Origin: an uncultured Bacilli bacterium
Lineage (GTDB): Bacteria; Bacillota_I; Bacilli_A; RF39; UBA660
Direction of reading: 5' to 3'
DNA: 64,000 bases
Assembly: GCA_910587325.1 (NCBI GenBank)
Contig: CAJUKB010000006.1
Span: 9,314 to 73,313 of the forward strand
Shown here: positions 17,070 through 26,654 of the stretch, piece after piece
How positions within the stretch are numbered: position 1 is the stretch's first letter
Layout: every line of letters begins with the position of its first letter
Program-made: the position numbers and the translations under genes
Notes under the pieces: model-generated
Database searches by the model: none
The model's input: the letters and a program-made list of their open reading frames with translations, nothing else
What the model was told of the DNA's origin: nothing

Positions 17070-18224
17070 TTAAAATATTTCTTTAAATGCTATCACCATT
17101 TCATCTATACTTTTATATCTTTCAGAAATATTACCAGATATTCCTTTACTAACAAACTTTTTGATTTTCTCATTTGTAATTTTTTCAAGATTTGTTTTTC
17201 CAGTCATAACAAACAGTATTAATCTTGTCAGTGCATAAGTTTCATATTCTATTGAGTAATTTTTAAAACCTATAACTGCCAAGTTACTATCATTTAATGA
17301 GCCTTTTATATCAGAATCTGTAGAGGTTAAATTACTATCTTTTTCTTTAACTAATCCAAAGTCAGATATTTTTATTATATCAGAATTATCATAATGTTTT
17401 ATCAAAATATTTGTTAAGCTGATATCTCTATGAAGCAATCCTTTACTATGTATATATGAAAATGCTTTAAAAATTTGATATACCAAATTTTTTCTCTTTT
17501 CCAAAGATATTTTACTATTATTTTTTATTATATAATTATACAAAGTTTCATCAATAAATTCAGCATAATATTCGTTATTATTTTCATCATATCTATATAC
17601 TTTTAAAACATATAGTGAATTTAACTTTTGCATTGTTATAAATTCCTTTTTAAATCTTTCTAACTCCTTTTCTGTTAAATTTTTTTTTGCCTTTTTTATT
17701 ATTACTGGGACATTATAAAATTCATCAAAATATTTAAACACATGTGCATAAGATCCTTCACCAACTAGAGTTAATTTATATCTTTTTTCAATGTTATTCT
17801 GATTTAACTTAACCGTTTTTGTAAAAAAGAATATAGGCTCATAGTCTACTATTCTTATATGGGTTAAGTCATCTGGTATAGTACTTCCACCACTTGGTAC
17901 TAAGAACTTTTTACATTCATCAAAAAAATCTTTATATTCCTTATTAATATCAAAAGCAAAAGTTGAGTCCTTTAAAACATACCTAATATTTTCATACAAA
18001 TCAATATAATGAATTAACTCTCTACTTTCATTAGCATTAAAATGTCCATTGGTTTTATGATACATAAAATCAATTAGGCTATTTATTTCTTGATGCAAAG
18101 TAGCAAAAATTAGTTTTATATATTTATTATCAATATCATCATACAGTTCTTCTGTTTTAATTGCTCTATCAATTTGAATTTCACTATATTTTTGTTTTAA
18201 AAAATATTCTATATTAATTGCCAT
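17070..18224 (-). CDS. Hanks-type serine/threonine protein kinase
   Basis: 384 residues. A helical N-terminal region of about 130 residues of unknown function precedes a complete kinase domain: glycine loop GEGSYAHV (about 155-162), lysine in PVIIKK (about 177), catalytic loop HRDISLTN (265-272) and DFG (288-290). All key residues are present. There is no membrane span or PASTA repeat, so it is not the housekeeping PrkC type. GAGGTG precedes the ATG at 18224, a TATAAT lies about 25 bases further upstream, and a terminator follows, so it is a self-contained gene between the relaxase and the acidic trio. A defence role by phosphorylating host targets is possible but inferred. Confidence 0.88.
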   Translation of the reverse strand: MAINIEYFLKQKYSEIQIDRAIKTEELYDDIDNKYIKLIFATLHQEINSLIDFMYHKTNGHFNANESRELIHYIDLYENIRYVLKDSTFAFDINKEYKDFFDECKKFLVPSGGSTIPDDLTHIRIVDYEPIFFFTKTVKLNQNNIEKRYKLTLVGEGSYAHVFKYFDEFYNVPVIIKKAKKNLTEKELERFKKEFITMQKLNSLYVLKVYRYDENNNEYYAEFIDETLYNYIIKNNSKISLEKRKNLVYQIFKAFSYIHSKGLLHRDISLTNILIKHYDNSDIIKISDFGLVKEKDSNLTSTDSDIKGSLNDSNLAVIGFKNYSIEYETYALTRLILFVMTGKTNLEKITNEKIKKFVSKGISGNISERYKSIDEMVIAFKEIF

Positions 18225-18264
18225 TTTACACCTCACATAGTTAAAACTAATACCATTATATCAC

Positions 18265-19548
18265 TTATTTATCATATTCTTTATCCATTTTAAATAACTT
18301 ATCAAAATCTCTTTCTGCTTCTTCCAATTCATCATTTATACTTTTTACTGCTTGTCTAATTTGGTATTTATTTTTAAATTTATTACTACTTGGATTGGAT
18401 GACAAATAGTTTAACAAAATGGTATATTTTGACTGTTTATTATTTCTTTTGTATTGCTTATAAACAATTTCTTGAATTAAATCATTTTCCGTAATTTTTG
18501 TTTTATTATGGTGATAATAAGCATGATTGATTATGGCATTTAAAACATAATTATCTAAATACTTTTGTTTTTCTTTTATTAATGAATTATCTACTATATT
18601 TGAATTATTACTTTTAGCAATCTTGATAAAATAATCATTAATACTTACTAAATTTTTTTTAAATTGCATATATTCATCTTTAAAATTAGAATCTTTTGAA
18701 AAGATATATTTTTTTATTTCTTTTGTTAGAGCCTTTATCTCTTTATCCTTAATAGAATTAAATTTTATTCTTGTATTTGAAGATTCTCTTTTTTCAGATA
18801 TTAAATTGCCTAACTTAACAATTTTATCTTCTAATAAAATATCTTCTTTATCACGAAGTAAAAAATTTTTTTCTTTTGGATTAAAATATCTTTTTAAAGA
18901 TTCAATCTCTTGATTAGTTTCTTTTAGTAAAGGTGTAAATACTTTTTCTTTTTCAATATAATGTTCTATCTCATTTTTTAAAAATCCTAACTCTTTTTGT
19001 GATAACTTACCAGCATGTCTATATTTTAATTCTTTTCCATAAGATTTATAATTGGGTTTCTTTTCAGCAAATGATAAATGAAAATGAAGATTATCTTGAT
19101 CAGTATGAAGTGAAAACTGATAACTTATATTTTTAATATCAGCATAGCCACACTTTTTTAGAAACATTGGAATAATATGTTTAGCCATTGCCTTTTCAAA
19201 TTGAGGGATATTCACACTTTTTTCTAAATATCCTTCAGGAAAAGAAATGACTAATTTGTTAATATTAGAATTTTCAATATATCTTGCATATTGCTTTTTC
19301 CTTTTTTCAATTTCATCTTTGGTAGCATATTCACCATTTTCAAACATAATATTCATTTCTTCATTTTTACCAAATTTACCACTAAAATAATCTAGCATAA
19401 AAAATGCTTTTTTCTTATTATCAGAATAATAATCAAACATATTCATTGTGGAATCATATACTGATTGTTGAGTTTTATATTTATTATTAAGACTTTTGTA
19501 GCTAGGAGTAAACATATTCATAACAACTACTTTAGGGGTGTTAGTCAT
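18265..19548 (-). CDS. Conjugative relaxase, MobL-like
   Basis: 427 residues. The region SYQFSLHTDQDNLHFHLSFA has H148, D150, H155 and H157, fitting the metal-binding histidines of HUH relaxases. The overall plan resembles the MobL family of Firmicutes elements. A tyrosine able to attack DNA is probably among the several in the first 50 residues. It nicks oriT and leads the strand into the recipient. The start at 19548 overlaps the upstream ribbon-helix-helix gene by 8 bases with AAGGA in front; a longer reading frame reaching 19638 is an artefact of that overlap. The C-terminal half is helical. Confidence 0.82.
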   Translation of the reverse strand: MTNTPKVVVMNMFTPSYKSLNNKYKTQQSVYDSTMNMFDYYSDNKKKAFFMLDYFSGKFGKNEEMNIMFENGEYATKDEIEKRKKQYARYIENSNINKLVISFPEGYLEKSVNIPQFEKAMAKHIIPMFLKKCGYADIKNISYQFSLHTDQDNLHFHLSFAEKKPNYKSYGKELKYRHAGKLSQKELGFLKNEIEHYIEKEKVFTPLLKETNQEIESLKRYFNPKEKNFLLRDKEDILLEDKIVKLGNLISEKRESSNTRIKFNSIKDKEIKALTKEIKKYIFSKDSNFKDEYMQFKKNLVSINDYFIKIAKSNNSNIVDNSLIKEKQKYLDNYVLNAIINHAYYHHNKTKITENDLIQEIVYKQYKRNNKQSKYTILLNYLSSNPSSNKFKNKYQIRQAVKSINDELEEAERDFDKLFKMDKEYDK

Positions 19549-19864
19549 TATATTTATCCTTATATCGTTCAGACTTGAATTTTTGTAAAGCTTTATTATT
19601 ATTTGGATTAAAAACTTTTTCAATTTCCATATCTGCATAAAATTGTTCTAATAAATCTTTTATATAAATCTGCCTAGAGTATATCTTTTCCATCAAAGAA
19701 TTATTTAAATCTAACTTTTTATTGGTATCAATATTATTTAAACCTTGTTCAATTAATTTTCTAACAGCTTGAGAATATTTCAAATCATTAGCAGTACTAT
19801 AATCTCTTATTCTCTTATCTAATTCATTAGTTAATGAAATATGGGGACTTATCATAATATTCAC
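19541..19864 (-). CDS. Ribbon-helix-helix relaxosome accessory protein
   Basis: 107 residues. SPHISLTNELDKRIRDYSTANDLKYSQAVRKLIEQGL is a ribbon-helix-helix pattern as in CopG/MbpL-type accessory proteins: a short strand, two helices, then a helical tail. It is coupled to the relaxase by an 8-base overlap. It probably binds oriT and recruits the relaxase. Confidence 0.72.
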   Translation of the reverse strand: MNIMISPHISLTNELDKRIRDYSTANDLKYSQAVRKLIEQGLNNIDTNKKLDLNNSLMEKIYSRQIYIKDLLEQFYADMEIEKVFNPNNNKALQKFKSERYKDKYND

Positions 19865-20287
19865 CTATATATCTCTTCCCATATATTTAGCATTTTCTTT
19901 TAAATGGTTTTGAATCAAATTTTCATATTCATCTGAATTTTCAATATCATAAGAAATTTGCCATACTTCTTCTATTTCATAATCCACACCATTAGATTGA
20001 CCGAGTTCATAAATTTTTTTCTCAAGTTTAGACATTAATCCATCAAAGTAAAATACCATATCAAATTCTTGTCTTTCTTCATCATAATCTAATTGAGCAA
20101 CATTCTCATTTGAATGAACATCATTAATAATTTCTTTAATATGTGATTTTACATAATTTCTAGTATCATCATCATAATCATCTAAAAAGTCATTTAAACT
20201 AACAATATAATTAAAACTAGATGTTGTATCCATGCCATAGTTTACTATATCATTTGCTATTAGTTTGCTTATACTTAATTTTTCCAT
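19865..20287 (-). CDS. Acidic hypothetical protein (140 aa)
   Basis: Starts MEKLSISKLIANDIVNYG. Very acidic in places (NDFLDDYDDDTRNY, LDYDEERQEFD). The start at 20287 has GGAGG about 6 bases upstream. It overlaps the 60-residue ribbon-helix-helix gene by 38 bases and abuts the next one, so it belongs to the mobilisation operon. No family recognised; another acidic protein of possible protective or relaxosome role. Confidence 0.55.
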   Translation of the reverse strand: MEKLSISKLIANDIVNYGMDTTSSFNYIVSLNDFLDDYDDDTRNYVKSHIKEIINDVHSNENVAQLDYDEERQEFDMVFYFDGLMSKLEKKIYELGQSNGVDYEIEEVWQISYDIENSDEYENLIQNHLKENAKYMGRDI

Positions 20288-20432
20288 ACTTTTCCTCCTT
20301 CTCATAAATAGTTAATAATCCTACTTCGATTATTTCAATTAACATATCATTAATACTTATTCCTCTAGAATCAGCTTCTACTTTAACTCTTTTAAATAAT
20401 ATATCTTTTATTCTTAATAAAAATCTGTGCAT
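20250..20432 (-). CDS. Small ribbon-helix-helix (Arc-like) protein (60 aa)
   Basis: RFLLRIKDILFKRVKVEADSRGISINDMLIEIIEVGL fits the strand-helix-helix plan of Arc/MetJ-like DNA-binding proteins. AAAGGTGATAAA precedes the ATG. It is the first gene leftward of the repeat-rich region 20465-20672, which it may bind as an autoregulator or relaxosome component. Confidence 0.65.
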   Translation of the reverse strand: MHRFLLRIKDILFKRVKVEADSRGISINDMLIEIIEVGLLTIYEKEEKYGKIKYKQTNSK

Positions 20433-20464
20433 TTTATCACCTTTCTTTTTGGTTTTAATTGGTT

Positions 20465-20672
20465 TAGTTTAGACCATAGTTTTCAAAATTATTATTACTA
20501 ATAATTTAAGAGCATAAGAAGTTGATATCAACACTTTAAATAAAGACTTATAAAATAAGACTTTAGTGTGATATCAAACATATTTTGCACTTGCAAAATG
20601 AATCCATTACTATGGTCTAAACTAATAAATAATCCCTTATATAATAAGGATTTTTTATGGTCTAAACTATGG
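20465..20672. other. Probable oriT: nested inverted and direct repeats
   Basis: A perfect 16-bp inverted repeat (TAGTTTAGACCATAGT at 20465-20480, complement at 20609-20624) encloses a large imperfect hairpin with TTGATATCA arms (20523-20577) and a tight hairpin ATTTTGC-ACTT-GCAAAAT. Two further copies of ATGGTCTAA (20657-20665 and 20712-20720) follow. The region sits at the head of the mobilisation operon. I infer origin of transfer; no nick site is known. Confidence 0.6.
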
Positions 20673-21605
20673 TTTGTTTTTGTTGTTTATATTAAAATCT
20701 AAATATTGATTATGGTCTAATCCATTATTAAAGTCTGGTTTATATAAGGGTGTTTTTTCTGAAAAATCTATCAAACTCATCCCATCTACATTGTTTCCAT
20801 CCAATTGTACTTGATAATGTAAATGAGGTCCAGTCGAATAACCAGTTGTCCCAACTCCTGCAAGCTCATCACCTGCTTTTACCTGATCTCCCTCTTTTAC
20901 TTTTGATGAACCTGGATACAAATGTGCATACCATACTGTATAAGTTACTTCATCATCTATTTCACATTTAATTTTAATTTGATTGCCTCCACCTGCTGAT
21001 GTGTTCGTAACATTTTCATTTTGTGTAAAACTTACTTGAGTTACTATTCCATCACATGTAGCATAAACTGGTGTCTGATTACCTGCTGCTAAGTCCCATG
21101 CTGTATGTACATCTGATTCTCCAAAAACAATTCTTTCTTCCATAAAAAAAGATGTAATTGTTGCTTTAGAAAAATCAATTGGTGAATTAAAAGGTTTGTT
21201 TTGCGCTTCATCAATCTGATTACTAGAATCTAAATTCCTACATACATCATAATTCTTATATTTTTGTAACTCACATACTTCACTTATGGTCATCATTTTA
21301 TTAGTATCTGTATCTATATTATCCATATAAATATCATAAAATGATAGCTGGTCATTCTCTAAATAAAAGTATAGAATTCTATTTAATGGAACATATCCAT
21401 ATCCATTTTTTAAAGCCTTATTTAAAGTAGATTTATACTGATCTGCATAATCCATATTATTCTCAACATAATCATCAGTAATATTTGCTCCAAAAAAATC
21501 CAATATCATTAAGCAAGGAATAATTATTACAAGTGCCATAGTTACCATTCCTATACTACTTCCCATAACTAATTTCATTATTTTACTTTTTTTGTTTTTC
21601 TTCAC
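20667..21605 (-). CDS. Membrane-anchored M23 peptidase of the conjugation machine
   Basis: 312 residues. One N-terminal membrane span (about residues 11-36), then an extracellular region and a C-terminal peptidase_M23/LytM domain with H167 and D171 (HTAWD), H228 (WYAHLYPG) and H261/H263 (GPHLHYQ), all zinc ligands or catalytic residues. It would locally open the peptidoglycan for the transfer channel, the job done by CwlT-type proteins in other Gram-positive elements. The start is GTG with GGAGGT 7 bases upstream. Its last codons overlap a repeat of the putative oriT. Confidence 0.9.
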   Translation of the reverse strand: MKKNKKSKIMKLVMGSSIGMVTMALVIIIPCLMILDFFGANITDDYVENNMDYADQYKSTLNKALKNGYGYVPLNRILYFYLENDQLSFYDIYMDNIDTDTNKMMTISEVCELQKYKNYDVCRNLDSSNQIDEAQNKPFNSPIDFSKATITSFFMEERIVFGESDVHTAWDLAAGNQTPVYATCDGIVTQVSFTQNENVTNTSAGGGNQIKIKCEIDDEVTYTVWYAHLYPGSSKVKEGDQVKAGDELAGVGTTGYSTGPHLHYQVQLDGNNVDGMSLIDFSEKTPLYKPDFNNGLDHNQYLDFNINNKNKP

Positions 21606-21619
21606 TTATCTACCTCCAT

Positions 21620-21643
21620 AAAAAAAGATAGATTCCTCTATCT
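21620..21643 (-). terminator. Terminator after the HEPN gene
   Basis: Minus strand AGATAG and CTATCT pair around a 6-base loop, followed by Ts. It overlaps the stop codon of the HEPN gene, so that gene is closed off from the M23 gene downstream. Confidence 0.75.
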
Positions 21644-22421
21644 ATTTACTTGATATATCATTTGATATAATTTTCTCAACAATCTTATTATTATCAATAT
21701 CTATAATAATAAGATCAATTATCTGAATTAGATATTTTTGTACAGTATTAAAATCTTTTACAATTCTGTATACAGAATCAGGCATTACTCGTAAAAAAGT
21801 GTTTTCTGATAAAGATGTTATTGCAATAGAGTATCGATGTGTCATTTGATTTCTTAATTCACAAATATAATCATGGACACCTTTATTTATGTCTGAATCT
21901 GTAATATCAAACTTTTCACTGATATAAGATAATATTTCTTGAAAGTTCATTTCATTGCAACCTTTATTTGATAGCTCTGTAATAATATTTTTATAACTAA
22001 CCTTTTTAACATCCTTGCCTAAATTATAATATAAATTTAATAATTGGGCCAAAGAATCCCATAATATAATTTCTCTAAATAAAGCATTTTCAAAATAATA
22101 ACAAGCATTATTCTCATTTTCACTTAAGATGTTATTCATTGGATTAAATGTATTATAATTAACTTTTTGATATTCATCTATACATTTTTCAATAGAGATT
22201 CTTGTTTTATTAGACAGATCATTTATTGATTCTATAAAATGATTGTACTTAAAAAATTTCTTAATATCACTATCCACTGTATTTCCAATTATTCCTGCAA
22301 TATATTTACCATTTTCAAAGTTTATATGCAAATTTTTCAAATTTATTTTATATTCGTTTAATAAAACTAAGAGTTCTTTTTTATCTTTTTCATTTATCAA
22401 CGGTTTAAAATCTTTCTTCAT
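21642..22421 (-). CDS. HEPN-domain protein (Cthe_2314-like), possible ribonuclease
   Basis: 259 residues, mostly helical. ELRNQMTHRYS holds R190-x4-H195, the Rx4-6H signature of HEPN ribonucleases; the surrounding helices resemble the Cthe_2314-like HEPN group. HEPN proteins often cleave RNA in defence or toxin systems. A TATAAT (22461-22466) lies upstream and a terminator overlaps the stop, so the gene is an independent unit set between conjugation genes. No nucleotidyltransferase antitoxin partner is seen next to it, unlike HEPN-MNT pairs. Ribonuclease activity is inferred from the motif only. Confidence 0.7.
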   Translation of the reverse strand: MKKDFKPLINEKDKKELLVLLNEYKINLKNLHINFENGKYIAGIIGNTVDSDIKKFFKYNHFIESINDLSNKTRISIEKCIDEYQKVNYNTFNPMNNILSENENNACYYFENALFREIILWDSLAQLLNLYYNLGKDVKKVSYKNIITELSNKGCNEMNFQEILSYISEKFDITDSDINKGVHDYICELRNQMTHRYSIAITSLSENTFLRVMPDSVYRIVKDFNTVQKYLIQIIDLIIIDIDNNKIVEKIISNDISSK

Positions 22422-22496
22422 CTCTTCAATCCTTTCTATTTTAATGGGATTTAATTGCCAATTATAATTTTACCACAAATCTATTGCTAATATCTA

Positions 22497-24959
22497 TTAT
22501 TTCGTATCTACTTCACCCATCATTTCTCTTTCAAGTTCAGTTGCTCTAATCCAAATTCTAAGTCTATTTTTAGAATCTATGTTAAGTAAAAACTCTCCTC
22601 TTCTTGCCGACATTAAAAAGTTCTTTTGAGTATCTGTAAGAGGATTTTGCTTAAATAACTCTAGATATGCAAGTAAATCATCTTCTTTAAGCATACCTAT
22701 CATCTGATATTGACAGTTATTAAAAATAGCTGTTGCATGTCTTAAAATTGATTGACTTCCCACAAAATCTTTTACTGATTGAGTTGCAACTACGAGTGAG
22801 CCAGAATATTTTCTAATTCTTCTTGCTAGTTGACCGAAGTTCCTTAAAACTTCAAAATTGTTTTCATCTATAAACAAATGAAATTCATCAGCAATTATCA
22901 TTACATGTTTTCTATCTTCTACTTTTGCTTTATCATTTAATATCTTATTTGAAACAATACTATTATTTAAATATGTAAGAAGATTTAATGTTTGTGTGTT
23001 AATAAGTCTTTGATTTCCACTATACAATAATTCTTGTAGATTAAATGCAATTAAATCATTTTCTAAGTTAATTGTTGTATGTCCATCAAAAAGATATGAA
23101 TCTGTTCCAGTCAAAAATCTAGAAAGTAATATATCTAATTGTTCAATTATCTTTTCTTTTTCTTTACTCTTAATATCTTTCTTGTACTCTGGTAAGAATT
23201 CATATAACTCACTAAATATAGGATAATCTTCAGGTTTCATATTTTGTAGTGTATTAATAGATGTATTCTTAAAAATACCTTTTTTGTTATATAGACTTTC
23301 AACTATTGCAAGTAACATAACTAATTCTTTTTCATTTATACTTTCAAATGCTGTCTTAAAGAATGCCTCTAGAAATCCTAGATGTTTTGCAAGTGGACAA
23401 TCAGTTTCTTTAGTATCATGATTTTCATCATCTGATGGAATAAATCTTATTTGTAATGGATTAATTATTCCTCCAGTTTTAGAATAAAGATCTATATATT
23501 CTCCATGATTTGCTTCTACAATTCTCTTATACTCATTTTCGGCATCAAAAATAAATATTTTAGTACCTCTTCCATATTCATTTACAATCATCTTTTTCAT
23601 GGTATAAGACTTTCCTCCACCTGTAGAAGAAATAATTGCCATATTGTGTGAAGTACGAGAGTTAGTTAAGATAAATGGATCGTAAAATATAGGTAAAGAT
23701 GTATGAATATCTACACCAAACATGTATCCATTTGAATCATTAAAATATGTTTTAGTAAATGGAAAACCAGCACTTAATGTAAGTGTAGGAAGATAAAAAC
23801 TATAGTCTTCAAAAGTCTTAGTTGATATATCATAACTTTGCCATGCTTCCATTTGTCTTAATCTTGGAACATCGAGTTTAATTTGATATGAATCAGCTAT
23901 TCTTTTTAAATCTCTTATTACTTCTTCTCTGTGTTTTCTATCTCCTTCAACAATTAATATTAAAGAGATTTCTTTAATCTTCTCATCACCATTTTTAATA
24001 TCTTGCATTAAAGCTTGAAAGTTTTCTTTTTGAGTATCAAGTTCTGTAGCATCACTTAATTTCTTTGTAGTATTTCTATCAGTTAATAAAAACTGATATT
24101 GTGAGTTTACCCATCTTATCAATTCTTCCTGTGTTATGCATTCTTGAATACTGATAGATGCTCTAACATCTGGATAGTTAAATATATCCTCAAAAAACAA
24201 TTCTGATACAAATGGTGGAACATTTTTAACGGTTAATAACTGTAACTCTTTTTCATCGAATTTTAATTTATCCACTTTTTCGGATATATTCATAGGACAT
24301 ACTAAGCTAGGCAAATCGCTCCATACTAATTCATCTAAGGAATTAGATGTTAGATAAAGGTTTGATAAAAATTTGTAAATTTCCAATTTATTGGTAATAC
24401 CTTCAATATATATTCTAGGAACAATATTTAAAGTAATATCCTCAAGTTCATCTAATTGTTTATTAAGTAATGCCGTATCTTTAGCAATTATTACCCAATA
24501 ATAAATGCTTGAAACAGTAAAATTTTTTTCTTCCAAATCATCAATCAATTTTCTTGATTCTTCCAATAAGATTCTTTTATTTTCATCATTTGAATATTTT
24601 TCAATCTTTTTCTCTAAATTAACTTTATTTACATTCAAGTTTAATTTTTCATTTAATTTATAACACTTCATATTCAAATTAGGTATTTGATATAAAGATT
24701 TTAGCATTGAAAAAAATAAATTTTTTTCGTGATTACTTGTTAATGATAAGTCTATTGCTTTAACTTCAATTAAAGTAGCCACTTCACCAGATTTTAAATA
24801 AATTAATCCATCTTCTCCTATTTCTTTAATATTTGTTATAACTTTAGAATTTTTAATTCTTTTTTTCATTTGACCTTTGGATGAAAACTTTCTATTATTT
24901 TTAGTATCTAGTTTTTTAATTTTCTTTAGAACCTTTTCATCTTTAGTTTGTCTTTCCAA
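22497..24959 (-). CDS. VirB4-family conjugation ATPase
   Basis: 820 residues. Walker A SSTGGGKSYTMKK (around residue 445), Walker B VMIIADEFHLFID and the downstream VATQSVKDF motif are typical of VirB4/TraE ATPases that power channel assembly and substrate transfer on the cytoplasmic face. The start is a TTG that overlaps the upstream gene by 34 bases with GGAG about 10 bases before it. The gene is preceded by the VirB3-like gene in the usual order. Confidence 0.93.
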   Translation of the reverse strand: MERQTKDEKVLKKIKKLDTKNNRKFSSKGQMKKRIKNSKVITNIKEIGEDGLIYLKSGEVATLIEVKAIDLSLTSNHEKNLFFSMLKSLYQIPNLNMKCYKLNEKLNLNVNKVNLEKKIEKYSNDENKRILLEESRKLIDDLEEKNFTVSSIYYWVIIAKDTALLNKQLDELEDITLNIVPRIYIEGITNKLEIYKFLSNLYLTSNSLDELVWSDLPSLVCPMNISEKVDKLKFDEKELQLLTVKNVPPFVSELFFEDIFNYPDVRASISIQECITQEELIRWVNSQYQFLLTDRNTTKKLSDATELDTQKENFQALMQDIKNGDEKIKEISLILIVEGDRKHREEVIRDLKRIADSYQIKLDVPRLRQMEAWQSYDISTKTFEDYSFYLPTLTLSAGFPFTKTYFNDSNGYMFGVDIHTSLPIFYDPFILTNSRTSHNMAIISSTGGGKSYTMKKMIVNEYGRGTKIFIFDAENEYKRIVEANHGEYIDLYSKTGGIINPLQIRFIPSDDENHDTKETDCPLAKHLGFLEAFFKTAFESINEKELVMLLAIVESLYNKKGIFKNTSINTLQNMKPEDYPIFSELYEFLPEYKKDIKSKEKEKIIEQLDILLSRFLTGTDSYLFDGHTTINLENDLIAFNLQELLYSGNQRLINTQTLNLLTYLNNSIVSNKILNDKAKVEDRKHVMIIADEFHLFIDENNFEVLRNFGQLARRIRKYSGSLVVATQSVKDFVGSQSILRHATAIFNNCQYQMIGMLKEDDLLAYLELFKQNPLTDTQKNFLMSARRGEFLLNIDSKNRLRIWIRATELEREMMGEVDTK

Positions 24960-25237
24960 TCAACATCATCTCCAATCTTTGAGTAGGAATATTCCCTACA
25001 TCTAAATAAATATCGAAACAATAAAGCTACTACTTTATACATTCGATTCTTTTTTGAAACCTTAACTGGTAACATTAAAAAGACACATATTGTCAGATAT
25101 ACTAACGATTGTAGCTTTAAGTTAGTAAATGAAAATATAAGTAGAAAAGAAAACAACATAGGTAATCCTATGTATAAATCATTCATTTCAACATATTTTC
25201 CTAATGTTTTTTTAATACTTGAAACCGTAATATACAT
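24926..25237 (-). CDS. VirB3/PrgI-like membrane protein
   Basis: 103 residues with two hydrophobic segments (LPMLFSFLLIFSFT and LVYLTICVFLMLPV), a basic C-terminal stretch, and a position directly before virB4. Small two-span proteins at this place are VirB3/PrgI-like channel components. Its start overlaps the end of the VirB6-like gene by one base. Confidence 0.6.
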   Translation of the reverse strand: MYITVSSIKKTLGKYVEMNDLYIGLPMLFSFLLIFSFTNLKLQSLVYLTICVFLMLPVKVSKKNRMYKVVALLFRYLFRCREYSYSKIGDDVDWKDKLKMKRF

Positions 25238-26643
25238 TATTCATCTCTCCCTCTATATCTTCTTCTATACATACTTCTTGTTGGTATTACACTGTTAACT
25301 GCTTGAGCCATTGAATTAGCACCTGCATTCATCATTCCAGATCCAAATCTAGAGAGTTTACTAGAAGTTGGTTTTCCATCTTTACCCATTGGATGATTTC
25401 TGACACAAGATGATGCTTGAAGATAATCTCCAACCATTTTAAGATTACTTCCAATTCCTCCACTTTCATAATTACCACCCATTTTAGATCCAAAAGATGA
25501 TACAGCTTGTCCTACTTTTCCTAATGCAGAATTTCCAACACTACCAGCTTTTGATGTTCCTTTGGCAATTGCTCCAGCTCCCATTAATCCTGCTCCTACA
25601 GTTGCAAGACCTCCTGTTGTTGCTACAGCACCCATGCTGTGTCCAAATCCCATCATAGCCATAAGTTGCTCTCTACCAGAGTTAGCTGATACATTTCCAC
25701 CTATGAATCTATTTACAACTTGTGATCCAGTAAGTAAGAATGAGCCACAGCCAATATACATAATAGATTTAATAATTATATCCTTAAACGAATTAGTAAA
25801 GAATGTTGTTTCATTTATTTGACCCATTACTATTGCTGTAAGAGATATAATAAGCATTATTACTGCACCTTGTAACATTAGTGATACTAATTGTTGTACC
25901 ACTGCACTTCTTCTTTCTTTATTTCCTACTGATGTAGCAAAAATAATAGGACTAATCACAAATAAGAATAAAAATTCAATTTGCCTTCTAGCCAACATCA
26001 TTCCACAAAAGAACAGTGAGTATAAAAAGAAACCACCTACAATAACAGCTAGAATCCAATCAATCTCATATTTATAATCTTTTTCATCTGGTAAAATCCA
26101 TCTAGAAGATGTTACATATTTATCATTGTACATTTTCTTCCCATTAAAATTACCATTAGATATATTTTTAGGAATATCTTCTTTTTTAAATTCATCAGAA
26201 TCTTTATAACCATCTGAATAATCAATAAACATAGTAAGCATAGAGTCAGATAATGTTACATTATTACTTGTAAAAATATTAGAAGTAAATCCTGCAAGTT
26301 TTATAGAAAAGGTCGATGCTTGAACAAATAAAAATGTACTCATAATAATAAGTACACCACACTTTGCTATTTCTTTTACTATACCTTCAGAGCTTAACCC
26401 TTCATCTGGATCAATAATCTTTTTTACAAATCGAGTTATTGCAAATAAGCCTAATAAAGTAACAGCTATGGCAATTACTCCAGTTTGAAATTTACTAAAA
26501 TTGTTATCTCCAGATACTGAATTAATAATATCAAAAGCATTTAATCCTTTTAAAATATCAAATAAAGAATCAATCAGTGAAAATATAAAGTGAACTAAAC
26601 TCCAACCTAATGTTCTTAACAAATCTAATGCTTTTAATAACAT
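25237..26643 (-). CDS. VirB6-like polytopic conjugation protein
   Basis: 468 residues with about six to seven membrane spans in the first 320 residues, then a Gly/Ala/Ser-rich tail with a basic end (RSMYRRRYRGRDE). It resembles the Mbov_0396/CD0411-like group of ICE transmembrane proteins, the Gram-positive counterpart of VirB6/TrbL. It probably forms the inner part of the channel with the VirB3-like and VirB4 proteins. Neighbouring genes overlap or lie within 15 bases, so it is in the same operon. Confidence 0.78.
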   Translation of the reverse strand: MLLKALDLLRTLGWSLVHFIFSLIDSLFDILKGLNAFDIINSVSGDNNFSKFQTGVIAIAVTLLGLFAITRFVKKIIDPDEGLSSEGIVKEIAKCGVLIIMSTFLFVQASTFSIKLAGFTSNIFTSNNVTLSDSMLTMFIDYSDGYKDSDEFKKEDIPKNISNGNFNGKKMYNDKYVTSSRWILPDEKDYKYEIDWILAVIVGGFFLYSLFFCGMMLARRQIEFLFLFVISPIIFATSVGNKERRSAVVQQLVSLMLQGAVIMLIISLTAIVMGQINETTFFTNSFKDIIIKSIMYIGCGSFLLTGSQVVNRFIGGNVSANSGREQLMAMMGFGHSMGAVATTGGLATVGAGLMGAGAIAKGTSKAGSVGNSALGKVGQAVSSFGSKMGGNYESGGIGSNLKMVGDYLQASSCVRNHPMGKDGKPTSSKLSRFGSGMMNAGANSMAQAVNSVIPTRSMYRRRYRGRDE

Positions 26644-26654
26644 TTAACCACCTC

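Noticed and set aside
20630..20656. AATCCCTTAT/ATAAGGATT hairpin as a terminator
   Set aside because: The T run is on the plus strand while all neighbouring genes run leftward; it is better seen as part of the oriT repeat region.
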